In this document: positions 1-9,455 of the stretch, piece by piece
How the letters are laid out: each line of letters opens with the position of its first letter
Position numbering within the stretch: position 1 is the stretch's first letter
Assembly (NCBI GenBank): GCA_028291405.1
Contig: JAQGID010000085.1
Location: 1 to 64,000, forward strand
Length of the DNA stretch: 64,000 bases
Reading direction: 5' to 3'
From: Rhodospirillales bacterium
GTDB taxonomy: Bacteria; Pseudomonadota; Alphaproteobacteria; ATCC43930; CGMCC-115725
The notes under the pieces: generated by a model
What the model saw: the letters and a program-made list of their open reading frames with translations, nothing else
Told to the model about the DNA's origin: nothing
The model's database searches: none
Program-made: the position numbers and the translations under genes

Positions 1-296
1 CGGCGCTGGTCGATCGCGTCGGTCTCAAGGCGATGCAGTACCTCGTCTATTCCACCGCCGAGATCACCGCCGCCCGCGCCCTCAGCTTCGGCATCGTCAG
101 CGAGATCGTGCCGAAAGCATCGCTCGACGATGCGCTGGCGACGCTGACCGCGGCGCTGGTGAAAGCGCCGCAACCCGCGCTGCTCGCCGTCAAGGAATTC
201 GCCGCCTCGGCGCGCACGATGGCGATCCAGGGCGCGGTCGACTTCGCCCGCAATCTCCACGCGACGATCAATTCGTCGAGCGAGATGCGGCGTTGA
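1..296 (+). CDS. Enoyl-CoA hydratase/isomerase (crotonase) family, C-terminal fragment
   Basis: The gene enters from outside the window; the frame is open from base 3 and stops at 296, giving about 97 residues. The text 'ARALSFGIVSEIVP' followed by a helical segment ending in a basic tail is the usual C-terminal part of crotonase-fold enzymes, where the 'A..GLV..VVP' element follows the active site. The catalytic residues lie upstream and are not visible, so hydratase, isomerase or related lyase cannot be distinguished. The first ATG at 33 is internal, not the start. No linked pathway gene follows, as the next gene is a separate hydrolase after a repeat-filled gap. Confidence 0.8.
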   Translation, partial: ALVDRVGLKAMQYLVYSTAEITAARALSFGIVSEIVPKASLDDALATLTAALVKAPQPALLAVKEFAASARTMAIQGAVDFARNLHATINSSSEMRR

Positions 297-321
297 ACGG
301 TGTTTGATTCTGTACGATCGT

Positions 322-458
322 TCCCCCTCACCCTGCCCTCTCCCCCTCGCGGGGGCGAGGGTTCTGTGTGGTGATTCTGCCCTCGCCCCCGCGAGGGGGA
401 GAGGGTTGCTAAGGGTTAGCGAGGCACAGCCGAGCTTACCCGCAGCTGGGTGAGGGGG
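322..458. repeat. Dispersed GC-rich inverted repeat (REP-like)
   Basis: The gap between the crotonase fragment and the hydrolase is filled by an imperfect palindrome: 'ccctctccccctcgcggggg' on the left is mirrored by 'cccccgcgagggggagaggg' on the right, with outer arms ccccctcaccc and gggtgaggggg. The right half (380-458) carries 'ttgctaagggttagcga' and 'cttacccgcagctgggtgag', which recur almost exactly at 5745-5825. It is therefore a dispersed intergenic element rather than a unique terminator, although a transcript through it could fold and stop transcription. Confidence 0.8.
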
Positions 459-483
459 TATCTCCGCAGAAGGAACCACGACC

Positions 484-1230
484 ATGCCGACCCTGAACCA
501 CGGCGATGCCGAGCTCTATTACGAGGAATACGGCGCCGGCTATCCCATCCTGCTCTTCGCCCCCGGCGGCCTGCGCTCGCAGATCGCGTATTGGCACGGC
601 AGTCCGAGCGACCCCAAGGCCGAGCCCGCCTGGATGGACCCGACCGTCGCCCTCGCCGACCGCTACCGCGTCATCGCGATGGACCAGCGCAATGCCGGAA
701 ACTCGCGCGCCCCGATCCGTGCGACCGACGGCTGGCAGACTTTCGCCGACGACCATATCGCGCTGATGGACCATCTCGGCTTCGACCGCTTCCACGTCAT
801 GGGCGGCTGCATCGGCTCGACCTTCTGCCTCACCCTCTGCGAGCGCATCCCCGAGCGGATCAGCGCCGCCGTGCTGCAGAACCCGATCGGCCTCGCGGGC
901 AACCGCAAGACCTTCGACGAGAGCTTCCGCAGCTGGTCGCAGGAGATCCGTCAGAGCCGGCCGGAGCTCGACGAATCGACGCTGAACCGCTTCGACCGCA
1001 ACCTTTACGCCGGCGATTTCGTCTTCAGCGTCACCCGCGACTTTGTCCGGCGCTGCCCGGTGCCGCTCTTCGTGATGCCGGGCAACGACGCGCCGCACCC
1101 GACCGCGATCGGCGAGGAGATCGTCGATCTGGCGCCCCACGTCGACGTGCTGCGCGACTGGAAGGGCCCGGCGCACAAGGCGGCAGCGACCGAGCGCGTC
1201 AGGAAGTTCCTGGCCGAGCATACGCCGTAG
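484..1230 (+). CDS. Alpha/beta hydrolase with Cys nucleophile elbow
   Basis: A 248-residue alpha/beta-hydrolase-fold protein, preceded by the Shine-Dalgarno-like 'gaaggaa' 11 bases before the ATG. Visible landmarks are the oxyanion region '[11 protein letters not shown]', the strand before the elbow '[13 protein letters not shown]', a possible acid in '[10 protein letters not shown]' and a candidate histidine near the end in 'GPAHKAA'. The elbow reads G-G-C-I-G, so the nucleophile would be cysteine instead of serine, as in dienelactone hydrolase-like members. The substrate cannot be told. Its 3' end overlaps the convergent end of lhr by 32 bases. The other-frame ORFs here are shadows. Confidence 0.85.
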   Translation: MPTLNHGDAELYYEEYGAGYPILLFAPGGLRSQIAYWHGSPSDPKAEPAWMDPTVALADRYRVIAMDQRNAGNSRAPIRATDGWQTFADDHIALMDHLGFDRFHVMGGCIGSTFCLTLCERIPERISAAVLQNPIGLAGNRKTFDESFRSWSQEIRQSRPELDESTLNRFDRNLYAGDFVFSVTRDFVRRCPVPLFVMPGNDAPHPTAIGEEIVDLAPHVDVLRDWKGPAHKAAATERVRKFLAEHTP

Positions 1231-4200
1231 CGCCGAGCCCGGGCGGACCCGGCTGGCGCATCCGGCTCGGCGCCGGTCCCCGCAGCAGCGCCTTCTGCGC
1301 CGCCCATTCGCTGGCGGGGTCGAGCGTCTCGAGGAACTCGACGGCCCCACCGGCGAGCAGCGCGATCGGCAGCCCGTCGCGATAGAGCAGCCGGTTGCCG
1401 GTCAGTGCCGCGAGCTTCGGCCCCGGCGTCAAGATGCCGGCGAGGTTCAGCGGGTCGGCGCCGGAGACCGAGACGAGGGCGGCCGTCGCCGCCATCCGCC
1501 TAACCTCGCGCAGCCGCCCGATCGCCTCGGGCAAGGCGAACTGCTCGCCGGAGAAGCCGGCGACGAAGCGCCCGCCGCGGATCTCGCCGCGCGCCTCCAG
1601 CCGACGATAGACCCGCAGCAGGTCGCGCCACGGCGGCAGCCAGGGGGCCTCGCGCTCCAGCAACCGCCAGAAGACGACGCCATAACGGCGCAGCAAAGCA
1701 CGCGCGAGATGCTCGACGGCATCCGGCGGGTCGCCCTGGTCGGCCGACCGCACCTGCCGCGCCAGCGCCCAGCGGCCCGCCTCGGCGATGCCCGGCCCGG
1801 CGCTGCGCCGCTTGCGGTGATCGGCGGGAACGAGGAGGGCGCGCAAGCCCACGAAACTGTCGGAGTTGACGATCCCCAGCCCGACCAGCTCGGCGAGCGC
1901 TTCCTCGACCTGCGGCCGCAGCAACCCGGTGCCCTCGACCAGCTCGTCGAAGAACGAGGCGCCGTGCTCGCGGATGCACTGGGCGACGAGCTCGGCGCGC
2001 GGGCTGGGGGAGGCGGCATCGCCCGGCGGCGACAGCGCCGCCCAGAGCGAGGCGTGGCGGCGCATGACGAGGGCGATCGGCGTCGTCCGCACCGGCGTCG
2101 CCTTGCGCTCGCCGCCGTCCGCCCGCGGATTGCGCGGCCGCAGCCGCAGCCAGGCGACCTTGCCTGCGCGGCACTGCTCGTCGAGCCAGGACGAATCATA
2201 GCCGCCAAGCCGCGCCGGCAGGATCTCGCTCTCCCAGGCCCCGGCCGCCGCCTCGTAGCCCTCGATCTGCTCGACCACCGCGGCGAGCGCCTCCGGCCCT
2301 TCCTTGCGAATCCCCGCGGCAACGCCCTGCCATTCCAGCAGGAACCGCAGGAAGTCGCGCGCCGCCACCGGCTCGATCTCGGCACGCAGCCGCTTGATCG
2401 TGTAGCGGTGGATACGCGCCAGCAGCCGCCGCTCGCACCATTCCTCGGCAGCGCCGCCGGTGAACTGCCCGCGCAGCGCGAAGCCCTCGGTCTCCAGCGC
2501 CGCGAGCGCCGGAGCGATCCCCGCTGCCACCAGGCCCAGCGGCGCCGCGAGCGCTTCCTGCGTCACCGGCCCCAGCCCTTCGAGCCGACCGCGCAGGATC
2601 TCGACCAGCGCCTCGTCCTGCGACCAGGCCTGTGCATTCGGCGCGGCGATGACGGGCTCGAGCGCCGCATCCGAGTACAGCGCCCGGAATTGCGCCAGCC
2701 GCTCCGCCGTGATCCACAGATCCCCCGCCGGCGCCCGCAACCGCGCGACGCGCTTCTGCCGCGCCAGCTCGTCGAGCCACTCGCGCCAGCCCTCCGCGAC
2801 CTCGCCGTCCCCGAGGAAGCCGAGCCAGACCAGCCCATCGTGCAGCTCGTCGGCATTCGCCGGCTCCGGCCAGGCCTCGCCGCGCACCCTGGCGATCGCC
2901 TCGGGATCGAGCCGGCCGAGATCCGCCGCCGTCTCGGGATCGAGGAAGCGCCGCCCCATCACCGCCTGCGTCCGGCGCTCCTCGAGCGGCGCGTCGTCGA
3001 GATAGGCGTAGGGTTTCGCCGACAGCACCTCGAGCGCCAGCGGCGACGGCGTCGTCAGATCGCGCGTCTCGACCGCGATCGTGCCGTCATGGATCCGCGT
3101 CAGCAGCCGCTCCAGCCCTTCCAGGTCCATCGCCTCGCCGAGGCAGTCGGCGATCGTCTGGCGGACCAGCGGATGATCCGGAATCTCGCGCTCGCCGACG
3201 AGGTTCTCGGCGCAGGCGATCTGGTCCGGGAAGATCGCGCCGATGAGATCCTCGGCGCCCATCCGCGACAGCTGCGGCGGCACCTTCCGCCCGCCGCGGA
3301 ACCGCGGCAGCGCCAGCGACACGCCGAGCGTCCAGCGCCAGCGCGTGATGAACATCGGCGAGTCGAGCAGCGCCTGGATCAGCACGTTGCGGACGCTTGC
3401 CGGGTGGAGATAGCGCGACACCTCGTCGAGCGCGAAACTATGCGCCGTCGTCAGCGACAGCACGATATTGTCCTCGGTCGCGGCCGCCTGGATCTCGAAG
3501 TTGAACTTGCCGCAGAACCGCTTGCGCAGCGCCAGCCCCCAGGCGCGGTTGAGCCGGCTGCCGAACGGCGAGTGGACGACGAGCTGCATGCCGCCGACCT
3601 CGTCGAAGAACCGCTCGATGACGATTCGCTCCTGCGTCGGCAAACAGCCCAGCGCCGCGTGTCCCGCCGCAAGATACTCGACGAGCTGAAGCGCCGCCGG
3701 CTCGGCGATGCCGATGTCGTCGATCAGACGGCGCAGCGCCGTCTCGCCCGTCGCATCCCCGGCCAGCAGCGCCGCGATCGTGTCCCGCAGCCGCGACACC
3801 GATTGCGACAGCTCGTCGCTGCGCCCCGGCGCCTCGCCCAGCCAGAACGGGATCGTCGGCGCCTGCCCTTCGGCATCGGCGACGCGCACCGTGCCGCGCT
3901 CGACCCGGATGATGCGGTACGAGGTATTGCCCAGTTGGAAGACGTCGCCGCCCAGGCTCTCGACCGCGAAATCCTCGTTGACCGTGCCGACGACCTGGTT
4001 CTCCGGCTCCAGCAGCACCTGGTAGTCGGCATTGTCCGGGATCGTGCCGCCGGCGGTCAGCGCCGTCATCCGCGCGCCGCGCCGCTCGCGCAGCATGTGG
4101 TTGACCGCATCGTGGTGGATCAGCGCGCCGCGGCGGCCCCGCCGCGTCGAGAACCCTTCGCCCAGCATCGCGACGACCGCGTCGAAATCCTCGCGCGGGA

Positions 4201-5536
4201 GATCGCGATAGGGCGACGCCCGGCGGATCAGCGCATAGAGCCCGTCCTCGTCCCATTCCTGCGCCGCGACCTCGGCGACGATCTGCTGCGCCAGCACGTC
4301 GAGCGGCGCCTCCGGGATCGTCAGCCGGTCGAGCTCGCCGCGCCCGACGCTGTCGAGCAGCGCGGCGCATTCGACCAGCTCGTCGCGCGACAGCGGGAAG
4401 AGCCGCCCCTTCGGCGTCCCGTCGACGGCATGGCCGGAGCGGCCGACCCGCTGCAGAAAGCTGGCGATCGCCCGCGGCGAGGCGATCTGGCAGACGAGAT
4501 CGATTTCGCCGATGTCGATGCCGAGCTCCAGCGAGGCCGTCGCCACCAGCACCTTCAGCGCGCCGCGCTTCAGCCGCTGCTCGGCGTCGAGCCGGCGCTC
4601 CTTGGCAAGGCTGCCGTGATGCGCCGCGACATGTTCGGCGCCGAGCCGCTCCGACAGCTGCCGCGTCACCCGCTCGGCGAGCCGCCGCGTGTTGACGAAG
4701 ACCAGCGTCGTGCGATGCGCCGCCACCAGCTCGGCGAGCCGGTCATAGACCTCGCTCCACACCTCGTGCGACATCACCGCCTCGAGCGGCGACGACGGCA
4801 CCTCGAGCGCGAGATCGCGTGCCCGGACGTGGCCGGTGTCGATGATGCGGCACGACGGTTCGGGCCCGCCCGCCGGCCCTACGCCGACGAGGAACCGCGC
4901 GACCGCCTCGATCGGCTTCTGCGTCGCCGAAAGCCCGATGCGGTGCAGCCGGTCGCCGCACAGCGCCGCCAGCCGCTCCAGCGACAGCGCGAGATGGACG
5001 CCGCGCTTGTTCGGCGCCACCGCATGGATCTCGTCGACGATGACGCTGCGCACCGTCGACAGCATCGCCCGCCCGGTTTTCGAGCCCAGCAGCACGTAAA
5101 GCGATTCCGGTGTCGTCACGACGATATGCGGCGGCCGCCGCCGCATGCGATCGCGCTCCTTGACCGGCGTGTCGCCGGTCCGGACCGCGACGCGGATCTC
5201 GACGTCGGGCAGCCCTTGAGATCGAAGCCGCTCGCGGATCCCCGCGAGCGGCGCCGCGAGGTTCTTCTCAATATCGTTCGACAGCGCCTTCAGCGGCGAG
5301 ACATAGACGATCTGCGTTTCGTCGCGCAGCTCGCCCGCCAGCCCCTGCCGCACCAGCCCGTCGATCGCCGCCAGAAACGCCGCCAGCGTCTTGCCCGATC
5401 CCGTCGGCGCCGCGATCAGCACATGCTCCTCGGCCTGGATCGCGGGCCACGCCGCTGCCTGCGCCGCCGTCGGCGCGCGGAAGCGCTCGCCGAACCATTC
5501 GGCGACGGCAGGATGGAAAATTTTGGAGAAATTCAT
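1199..5536 (-). CDS. lhr: ATP-dependent helicase Lhr (large helicase-related protein)
   Basis: The protein has 1445 residues, close to full-length bacterial Lhr (about 1500). The N-terminal helicase core shows Walker A 'APTGSGKT', the DEIH box in 'VIVDEIHAV', motif III-like 'LSATQKP' and motif VI 'QRVGRSGHA'. The following winged-helix, Lhr-core and long C-terminal domains extend to the stop. Lhr is a 3'-5' superfamily 2 helicase acting on DNA and RNA:DNA hybrids and is linked to DNA repair. The start is the ATG that gives 'MNFSKIFHP'. The 1308-residue ORF on the opposite strand is an antisense shadow produced by GC-rich codon bias. It stands alone, convergent with the hydrolase. Confidence 0.95.
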   Translation of the reverse strand: MNFSKIFHPAVAEWFGERFRAPTAAQAAAWPAIQAEEHVLIAAPTGSGKTLAAFLAAIDGLVRQGLAGELRDETQIVYVSPLKALSNDIEKNLAAPLAGIRERLRSQGLPDVEIRVAVRTGDTPVKERDRMRRRPPHIVVTTPESLYVLLGSKTGRAMLSTVRSVIVDEIHAVAPNKRGVHLALSLERLAALCGDRLHRIGLSATQKPIEAVARFLVGVGPAGGPEPSCRIIDTGHVRARDLALEVPSSPLEAVMSHEVWSEVYDRLAELVAAHRTTLVFVNTRRLAERVTRQLSERLGAEHVAAHHGSLAKERRLDAEQRLKRGALKVLVATASLELGIDIGEIDLVCQIASPRAIASFLQRVGRSGHAVDGTPKGRLFPLSRDELVECAALLDSVGRGELDRLTIPEAPLDVLAQQIVAEVAAQEWDEDGLYALIRRASPYRDLPREDFDAVVAMLGEGFSTRRGRRGALIHHDAVNHMLRERRGARMTALTAGGTIPDNADYQVLLEPENQVVGTVNEDFAVESLGGDVFQLGNTSYRIIRVERGTVRVADAEGQAPTIPFWLGEAPGRSDELSQSVSRLRDTIAALLAGDATGETALRRLIDDIGIAEPAALQLVEYLAAGHAALGCLPTQERIVIERFFDEVGGMQLVVHSPFGSRLNRAWGLALRKRFCGKFNFEIQAAATEDNIVLSLTTAHSFALDEVSRYLHPASVRNVLIQALLDSPMFITRWRWTLGVSLALPRFRGGRKVPPQLSRMGAEDLIGAIFPDQIACAENLVGEREIPDHPLVRQTIADCLGEAMDLEGLERLLTRIHDGTIAVETRDLTTPSPLALEVLSAKPYAYLDDAPLEERRTQAVMGRRFLDPETAADLGRLDPEAIARVRGEAWPEPANADELHDGLVWLGFLGDGEVAEGWREWLDELARQKRVARLRAPAGDLWITAERLAQFRALYSDAALEPVIAAPNAQAWSQDEALVEILRGRLEGLGPVTQEALAAPLGLVAAGIAPALAALETEGFALRGQFTGGAAEEWCERRLLARIHRYTIKRLRAEIEPVAARDFLRFLLEWQGVAAGIRKEGPEALAAVVEQIEGYEAAAGAWESEILPARLGGYDSSWLDEQCRAGKVAWLRLRPRNPRADGGERKATPVRTTPIALVMRRHASLWAALSPPGDAASPSPRAELVAQCIREHGASFFDELVEGTGLLRPQVEEALAELVGLGIVNSDSFVGLRALLVPADHRKRRSAGPGIAEAGRWALARQVRSADQGDPPDAVEHLARALLRRYGVVFWRLLEREAPWLPPWRDLLRVYRRLEARGEIRGGRFVAGFSGEQFALPEAIGRLREVRRMAATAALVSVSGADPLNLAGILTPGPKLAALTGNRLLYRDGLPIALLAGGAVEFLETLDPASEWAAQKALLRGPAPSRMRQPGPPGLGATAYARPGTS

Positions 5537-5646
5537 CGAGCAAATAATGGGTTTTCAGGCCCGAAAATCAACCCCGCGGCCACTATCTGTTCTCTACCCT
5601 CGCCCCCGAGTGTTCTCTGCCCTCGCCCCCGATAAATGTAACCACC

Positions 5647-5728
5647 GTCATCCCGGCGCACGCCGGGATCCATCCCTGCCGAGGACTGGGACCGCGGCAC
5701 AATGGATCCCGGCGTGCGCCGGGATGAC
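5647..5728. repeat. Long-arm palindromic repeat (27-base arms)
   Basis: Two inverted copies of a 27-base unit, beginning 'gtcatcccggcgcacgccgg' on the left and 'atggatcccggcgtgcgccg' on the right, are separated by about 28 bases. Each unit is itself an internal palindrome (ccggcg..cgccgg). Units of this appearance are common between genes in Alphaproteobacteria. Upstream, 5595-5637 holds two tandem copies of a 'ctcgcccccga' motif, probably debris of the neighbouring repeat family. Confidence 0.8.
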
Positions 5729-5744
5729 GATGTGGGTGGATATG

Positions 5745-5825
5745 CCCTCGCCCCCGACTTCGGGGGAGAGGGTTGCTAAGGGTTAGCGAAGCAAAGCTGA
5801 GCTTACCCGCAGCTGGGTGAGGGGG
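5745..5825. repeat. Second copy of the REP-like element of 380-458
   Basis: It matches 380-458 with few substitutions: 'gagggttgctaagggttagc' and 'gcttacccgcagctgggtga' are identical in both copies. The main difference is a short change in the hairpin loop (ccccgacttcgggg against ccccgcgagggg). Both copies sit in intergenic space in the same orientation. Confidence 0.85.
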
Positions 5826-5907
5826 CCTCTTTCCGCCCGGCGCGACCGCGACCTCATTGAGCCACCCCCCGCGACGCTCTACACTCCCGACAACACGCAA
5901 TCGTCCG

Positions 5908-5980
5908 AAGCCCCTCACCCTCCCATTGCTTCCGCAATGGGCCCCTCCCTCTCCCGCCCAAGCGCGGGCGAGGGGCCCGA
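5908..5980. repeat. Further repeat-family fragment upstream of the cyclase gene
   Basis: It has the same 'cccctcaccct' opening as the other elements, then a hairpin 'cccattgcttccgcaatggg' and a second stem 'gcccaagcgcgggc'. With the two elements to its left it fills nearly the whole 478-base gap between lhr and the cyclase gene. Nothing coding is supported there; the ORF extension upstream of 6015 reads through this repeat and is rejected. Confidence 0.65.
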
Positions 5981-6014
5981 GGGATCCACCGGACGCACCA
6001 CCCCGGGAGGCCCC

Positions 6015-6791
6015 ATGCCGCGACGCCTGATCGACATCTCGATGTACCTCGAGAACGACGTCGTCTCGGATCCCCCCGGCTACGGCCCCAAGATCGAGTA
6101 CCGCACCCACCGCGACACCGCCGCCGACGTCGCCGCCTTCTTCCCCGGCCTCGCCACGACGGATCTGCCCGAGGGCGAGGGCTGGGCGATCGAGTGGATC
6201 CGCCTGATGACCCACAACGGCACGCATCTCGACGCGCCCTATCACTTCCACTCGACGATGAACCGCGGCGAGCGCGCCATCACGATCGACGAGGTGCCGC
6301 TCGACTGGTGCCTGCAGCCGGCGGTCAAGCTCGACTTCCGCCATTTCTCCGACGGCTACGTCGCGACTGCGGCCGACGTCGCCGCCGAGCTCGCCCGCAT
6401 CGGCCACGAGCTCCGGCCGCTCGACATCGTCGTCGTCAACACGCGGGCCGGCGCCGCCTACGGCAAGCCGGACTACGTCGCCGCCGGCTGCGGCATGGGC
6501 CGCGAAGCGACGCTCTACTTGCTCGAGCGCGGAATCCGCCTGACCGGTACCGACGCCTGGAGCTGGGACGCGCCCTTCGTCCACACCAAGGACAAATACG
6601 CCGCCAGCGGCGACGCCGGCCTCATCTGGGAAGGCCACAAGGCCGGCCGCGAGATCGGCTATTGCCACCTCGAAAAGCTGCACAACCTGGAGGCGCTGCC
6701 GGCGGACGGGTTTCAGATCAGCTGCTTTCCGGTGAAGATCAGGGGGGCGTCGGCGGGGTGGACAAGAGCGGTGGCGATCGTGGAGGAGTAG
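6015..6791 (+). CDS. Cyclase family protein (kynurenine formamidase-like metal hydrolase)
   Basis: The start at 6015 follows an excellent ribosome site (gggagg) and gives 258 residues beginning '[15 protein letters not shown]'; the longer ORF only adds translated repeat DNA. The family signature H-x-G-T-H-x-D-x-P is present as '[12 protein letters not shown]', whose His and Asp residues bind the metal. Further conserved pieces are '[11 protein letters not shown]', '[19 protein letters not shown]' and 'DAWSWD'. Members hydrolyse N-formylkynurenine or cyclic amides; the substrate here is unknown because no pathway gene is adjacent. It is the last GC-rich gene before the AT-richer island. Confidence 0.85.
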   Translation: MPRRLIDISMYLENDVVSDPPGYGPKIEYRTHRDTAADVAAFFPGLATTDLPEGEGWAIEWIRLMTHNGTHLDAPYHFHSTMNRGERAITIDEVPLDWCLQPAVKLDFRHFSDGYVATAADVAAELARIGHELRPLDIVVVNTRAGAAYGKPDYVAAGCGMGREATLYLLERGIRLTGTDAWSWDAPFVHTKDKYAASGDAGLIWEGHKAGREIGYCHLEKLHNLEALPADGFQISCFPVKIRGASAGWTRAVAIVEE

Positions 6792-6876
6792 CGAAGGTGA
6801 CCATCAACGCAGCGTTGGATTATTTATCCAGCGCGTCCCTCCGCGTGGTTAATAACTTAATGCCAAGGGGTGCTTA

Positions 6877-7776
6877 TCAATCCGCAATGACTTCAGTTGA
6901 GACGACGTGAGTTGCCGTCCCCTTTGCGCCGGGCGGAAGCGCTTTGAACTCCCTTGCTTTGCCCAATGGCCAAGTATCAGTTTGTGCTTCGTGCAGTGAC
7001 TTGATTGGCAAGTCGATCACCTGGCTGGTTGATAGTTTCGCGCCAGAATGACGGTAGATGATTCGTTTTTCTGGACGTTTGTACGGGGAAACTCCAATGG
7101 ATCCTCCAAAAGATCCAGTGTTACATATGATTATATTGCAATAAATCATGCGGGAGAGTGCTTCGGCCGCGTGATCGAACGTATGAATGTCTTTATTATA
7201 TGAAAGAACGAAAAGGTGATGAATATTAAGCCTATAAGTCGCAACTCGCTCAAGATCCAGAAGGTCGAAGCACACGACAACCGCAAAACGTCCGAAACTG
7301 CCGGCTTCGAAGAGCCAAATCTCAGGTACACTACGGAACTCGTAGCCTAGACCCAAAAGCATCTGCTCTTCTTCGTGCGATGAATATGTTTTCCCGACGT
7401 AGCGGATTGTCGCTTTCGACGAATGGCGGGTCCCCCATCGATTTGGAATTATTACGGCGGCGCGATTTCTAGCTGCGACGGGAGATGAACCGGGGACCGG
7501 ATCAAAATCCAGCCCTCCGATAATGATGCAATTCATCTGCGATGCAATGCGCCGTAACCGCGAAATAAATCCGAGAGGCACGGCTACCTCCGGTAGCAAA
7601 ACGATATCTGGCTTTGGAGCCTCTAAGGCAAGCGAGGCAAGGTGCTGTTGTATTTCCGCTACAGCGCGCTCTTCCTCGATATTCGACATATTAACTCCTG
7701 CCGACCATGCAGCGTCGGAATCGACCGTCGTTTGTATGATTCCTACGCGAAGCCAATCTCGTAATGGCCCACTCAT
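6877..7776 (-). CDS. Nitrilase-fold carbon-nitrogen hydrolase, last gene of the RT operon
   Basis: This 299-residue protein has the carbon-nitrogen hydrolase layout: 'VGIIQTTVD' at the N-terminus, Glu63 in 'VLLPEVAVP', a Lys near 129 in 'RYVGKTYSS' and Cys169 in 'VVVCFDLLD'. That is a complete Glu-Lys-Cys triad at family spacing. Its ATG overlaps the stop of the upstream helical module by four bases (ATGA), so translation should be coupled. In DRT type 1 anti-phage systems a nitrilase domain is fused to the C-terminus of the reverse transcriptase; here the equivalent is a separate chain. The substrate, and whether it acts as an effector, are not known. Codon use is AT-richer than in the flanking chromosome. 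Confidence 0.85.
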   Translation of the reverse strand: MSGPLRDWLRVGIIQTTVDSDAAWSAGVNMSNIEEERAVAEIQQHLASLALEAPKPDIVLLPEVAVPLGFISRLRRIASQMNCIIIGGLDFDPVPGSSPVAARNRAAVIIPNRWGTRHSSKATIRYVGKTYSSHEEEQMLLGLGYEFRSVPEIWLFEAGSFGRFAVVVCFDLLDLERVATYRLNIHHLFVLSYNKDIHTFDHAAEALSRMIYCNIIICNTGSFGGSIGVSPYKRPEKRIIYRHSGAKLSTSQVIDLPIKSLHEAQTDTWPLGKAREFKALPPGAKGTATHVVSTEVIAD

Positions 7777-9455
7777 GGGTCGTTATCCATATCCATGAGA
7801 TCCACCGCGGCTCCGACCAACTGAATGACATTCATCGGAATCAACTGACGCGGAGCATGGTCGAGCACGCTGATCTGGCCACTGGCAAGGGTCCTTTGCG
7901 CGTTCACGATAGCTTCAGAAAGCCCTTCGACGTCGAGAATCAGTGGCGGATCGGTCGTCGTATCGTTGATCGAAGTCACGTTTTGGTCCCCAAAAAATGC
8001 CCATGGGTCCATACGCATCACTGCTGTCTCGGCGCTTCGTGGCAATAGTGCGGCTTCGATGATGGCGTGCGAATGTGAAGACAGCGGGATCTCTTCCAGC
8101 GATGCCTTAACAAACCTAGCTGTATCACGTTCTAGGCCTCTGACGTTCCAAGCGGCAGGCAACCGAAAGTCGCGTTTTACCAATCCCAGAAGTAGCAATC
8201 CGCACCCTCTTAGTCGCGCTCTCCAGCGGGCATGAGTGTCATTGTCATCAATGGTCGTCGGGGGCTGACGGCGAAAATCCTGAATTGGAAAGCGGGTCAG
8301 GGAAATTCCGGGCTTTGCAGAGCTGGCAACGTGTTTCCACGTCTCCCATGTCCAGCGCGCCTCGACGAAAATGCCAGGAGCTGGAGCTTCAGAAAGCCAC
8401 GCCCTCGGGAGTAGAACATTTGCGGGATGGAGTTCATCAAGGACCGTGATTTCGAGACCGGGAAATTCCCGGATGCGCTTCAGCAACTGCCGCAAGATTT
8501 CTAAAGCGGTCCATTCGCTCGCACGGGGATCATAGGGATCGCGCGCCACCAGGGAATTGAGCCAATCGACCCAATCAAGAGCTGTTAAACGATCTTTCTT
8601 GCTTGCGATTTCTTTTTGGTGACGGCGAAGACGACGTACGACCAAAGGCGGTCTTGAGAATACAGTGAGATCGCTGGGTTGGGTCGACGTCTGTTGATCC
8701 AAGAGCCAACCTGCGTCCGTTTTGCTGAGGGTCCGAAGGCCAGCACGGGCAAGATAATCGGCTTGCCTTATTGGTAGGCTTCGTGGTCCTTTGCGCAAGC
8801 TCTCCCAGTCAAGCCGGACTGTCGGATCGTGTTGAGGCGCAGTAACTTTCCAGATCGGCCCAGGATCGATTCCATCATGGCGAAGCACACCGTCTAACCA
8901 GTGCGTCCAAACCCCAATGGGGAATCCTGTGCTCTTGTTCCAGATGCTTGAAGCGGCAGTCAAAGAAGGAGGCCGTACTTGGACCGCGAGAGCCTTAAGA
9001 CCTTCGTGCCCATGAGCGCCGTTGCGGTTGAGCGTATCCACCGCGCAGGCTAAAGCGGCATAGAAACAAGCTCGCGCCGACATTGAGGCAACGTCTTGCG
9101 TGGGGCCTTTTAACATTGAAGCTAATGTCGAATGGATCTCTTTATCGCCTATACTATTTAGATAGAAATTTGCCGCGGTGCGTTGTCGCTGGAGGATTCG
9201 TTGATTGTTTACGTCAAATGCTGCTGTCGCCATGTGGCGAGCAATTGTTTGTAGTGCTAAGGGTCGGAGATATTCCGCTAAAGGACTCTGGTCATCGTCG
9301 AAATGCTCGAAAATCCATCTGAGGACGCGGCAGGTTCCGTTGTGTCCGGTTATGCGACAATAGTCCAATACGCGAATGAATAATCTTGACTTGTCCGGGT
9401 GGTCGCAAAACGCTTGGAAAATTAACTTGAAATAATGATCTATTCTTTTTTTTGT
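7773..9455 (-). CDS. Large helical module downstream of and likely continuous with the reverse transcriptase
   Basis: The frame is open from 9779 to 7773, but the stretch above about 9455 looks like an out-of-frame shadow of the RT gene. From the A-run onward it becomes protein-like, with helices such as 'HYFKLIFQAFCDHPDKSRLF' and 'LRPLALQTIARHMATAAF', for about 560 residues. No catalytic motif is recognised. Alpha-helical, HEAT-like C-terminal regions are known in the Abi/UG reverse transcriptase families, and I infer a similar role. No convincing ribosome site or start codon lies near the coding onset, which supports synthesis as a continuation of the RT. It overlaps the nitrilase gene by four bases. 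Confidence 0.7.
   Translation of the reverse strand, partial: TKKRIDHYFKLIFQAFCDHPDKSRLFIRVLDYCRITGHNGTCRVLRWIFEHFDDDQSPLAEYLRPLALQTIARHMATAAFDVNNQRILQRQRTAANFYLNSIGDKEIHSTLASMLKGPTQDVASMSARACFYAALACAVDTLNRNGAHGHEGLKALAVQVRPPSLTAASSIWNKSTGFPIGVWTHWLDGVLRHDGIDPGPIWKVTAPQHDPTVRLDWESLRKGPRSLPIRQADYLARAGLRTLSKTDAGWLLDQQTSTQPSDLTVFSRPPLVVRRLRRHQKEIASKKDRLTALDWVDWLNSLVARDPYDPRASEWTALEILRQLLKRIREFPGLEITVLDELHPANVLLPRAWLSEAPAPGIFVEARWTWETWKHVASSAKPGISLTRFPIQDFRRQPPTTIDDNDTHARWRARLRGCGLLLLGLVKRDFRLPAAWNVRGLERDTARFVKASLEEIPLSSHSHAIIEAALLPRSAETAVMRMDPWAFFGDQNVTSINDTTTDPPLILDVEGLSEAIVNAQRTLASGQISVLDHAPRQLIPMNVIQLVGAAVDLMDMDNDP

Noticed and set aside
1709-5635. 1308-residue plus-strand ORF
   Set aside because: It is the antisense frame of lhr, Arg/Gln-rich without domains; it is kept open by GC-rich codon bias.
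5817-6014. 66-codon N-terminal extension of the cyclase
   Set aside because: It translates repeat DNA; a strong ribosome site precedes the ATG at 6015.
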